Below, piece after piece: positions 63,382-64,000 of a DNA stretch of 64,000 bases. The position numbers were made by a program, and so were the translations under genes. Source of the stretch: Anaerolineales bacterium (GTDB taxonomy: Bacteria > Chloroflexota > Anaerolineae > Anaerolineales > UBA6663); assembly GCA_020850595.1 (NCBI GenBank), contig JADZEK010000069.1:1-64000 (forward strand). The letters run 5' to 3'. Numbering within the stretch: the first letter of the stretch is position 1; the number at the start of each line of letters is the position of its first letter. A model generated the notes under the pieces. The model was not told the DNA's origin. It searched no databases and worked only from the letters and a program-made list of their open reading frames with translations.

Positions 63382-64000
63382 GTGAACGACCCCGACATCG
63401 CGATCCTGATCGTCAGCTACAACGCCGCCGGCGTGCTGCCCGCCTGCCTCGACAGCCTGCCGGCAGGCGCAGCGGGCCTTTCCAGCGAGACCATCGTCGT
63501 GGACAACGCCTCGACCGACGACAGCGTGACCGTGCTGCGCGAGCGCTATCCGCAGATCCGCCTGTTCGCCAACCCACAGAATGTCGGCTTCGCGGCGGCC
63601 AACAACCAGGCCGCGGCCGCGGCCCGGGCGCGCTACCTGCTCTTGCTCAACCCCGATACGGTGGTGCGGCCGGGGGCGCTGCGCGCGCTGGTGACGTGCG
63701 CTGAGGCGCACCCGCAGGCCGGCACGCTCGGCCCCCGCCTGCTGAACGCCGACGGCACGCCGCAGCGCTCATGTTGGCGGGGTTTTCCCGGCCTGGGCAT
63801 GGCGCTGGCCGACGCGCTGTATCTGTGGAAGCTGCCCGGCCTGCCGCTGGCGCGCGGCGCCGAGTACCGCCCGAGCGAGCTGACCGACACGCGGGAGGTG
63901 GATCATTTGTTGGGCGCGGCGCTCCTCGTCTCGCGCGCGCTCTGGGAGCAACTGGGCGGGCTTGACTCGAGCTATTTCCTCTTTCTCGAAGAGACGGATT
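63382..64000 (+). CDS. Glycosyltransferase family 2 (rhamnosyltransferase-like), truncated by the window edge
   Basis: At least 206 codons from a GTG at 63382, 19 nt after the previous stop; no stop codon before the end. 'AILIVSYNAAGVLPACLDSL', 'TIVVDNASTDDSVTVL', 'NVGFAAANNQAAAAARARYL', 'LLNPDTVVRPGAL' and 'FLEETD' at the very edge repeat the order seen in the preceding gene, so this is a tandem paralogue. The polysaccharide locus continues beyond the window. Confidence 0.9.
   Translation, partial: MNDPDIAILIVSYNAAGVLPACLDSLPAGAAGLSSETIVVDNASTDDSVTVLRERYPQIRLFANPQNVGFAAANNQAAAAARARYLLLLNPDTVVRPGALRALVTCAEAHPQAGTLGPRLLNADGTPQRSCWRGFPGLGMALADALYLWKLPGLPLARGAEYRPSELTDTREVDHLLGAALLVSRALWEQLGGLDSSYFLFLEETD

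Overview
This is a high-GC, densely packed bacterial window, most likely from the phylum Chloroflexota (Anaerolineae/Caldilineae-like). This is an inference from gene style, not a database match. The pointers are a PTPS-related multi-pass membrane protein with extracellular beta-sandwich tails, secreted Asp-box propellers carried on Pro/Thr-rich 'PTATP' stalks, WbsX (GH99-like) proteins, a very large Ca-binding repeat protein ending in a short FLPIAIK-type tail, and -10 boxes sitting almost directly on start codons. No transposase, integrase, CRISPR array or tRNA was seen.

Region 1 (1-12.05 kb) is a housekeeping/signalling segment. It holds a large membrane protein (minus strand), a divergent metallophosphoesterase, RNase P RNA (rnpB), Tex, a zinc-ribbon membrane protein with two L7/L12-like motifs, a membrane Ser/Thr kinase and FtsH. 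Two diverged copies of an approximately 200-bp intergenic repeat bracket the first two genes. Three genes appear to be transcribed leaderless.

Region 2 (12.08-21.2 kb, minus strand) is a single 3032-codon gene. Its N-terminal domain looks like a dead alpha/beta-hydrolase, followed by one hydrophobic segment and about 25-27 composite RTX-type units of roughly 92 residues. It faces ftsH across a shared bidirectional terminator. It is divergent from the polysaccharide locus across a 0.6-kb, hairpin-rich intergenic region.

Region 3 (21.8-64 kb, plus strand, running off the window) is a surface-polysaccharide locus. It starts with an acyltransferase, a small zinc-ribbon membrane protein, a DPM-like GT2, a B12-type radical SAM enzyme, an O-antigen-ligase-like protein with TPR tail and two secreted beta-propellers. 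An ABC exporter (Wzm/Wzt-like), a pyruvyltransferase-family protein, a CMP-nonulosonate synthetase-HAD fusion, a NeuB-type synthase and two further transferases follow; most of this sub-block is visibly less GC-rich. From about 41 kb a run of at least 19 co-directional, mostly overlapping genes encodes a methyltransferase, four GT4, ten GT2 (the last truncated), two WbsX proteins around a secreted GH140-like hydrolase, a membrane glycosyltransferase-like protein and a second Wzy/WaaL-like protein. Together they would assemble, decorate, export and polymerise or ligate a complex glycan that probably contains a sialic-acid-like sugar.
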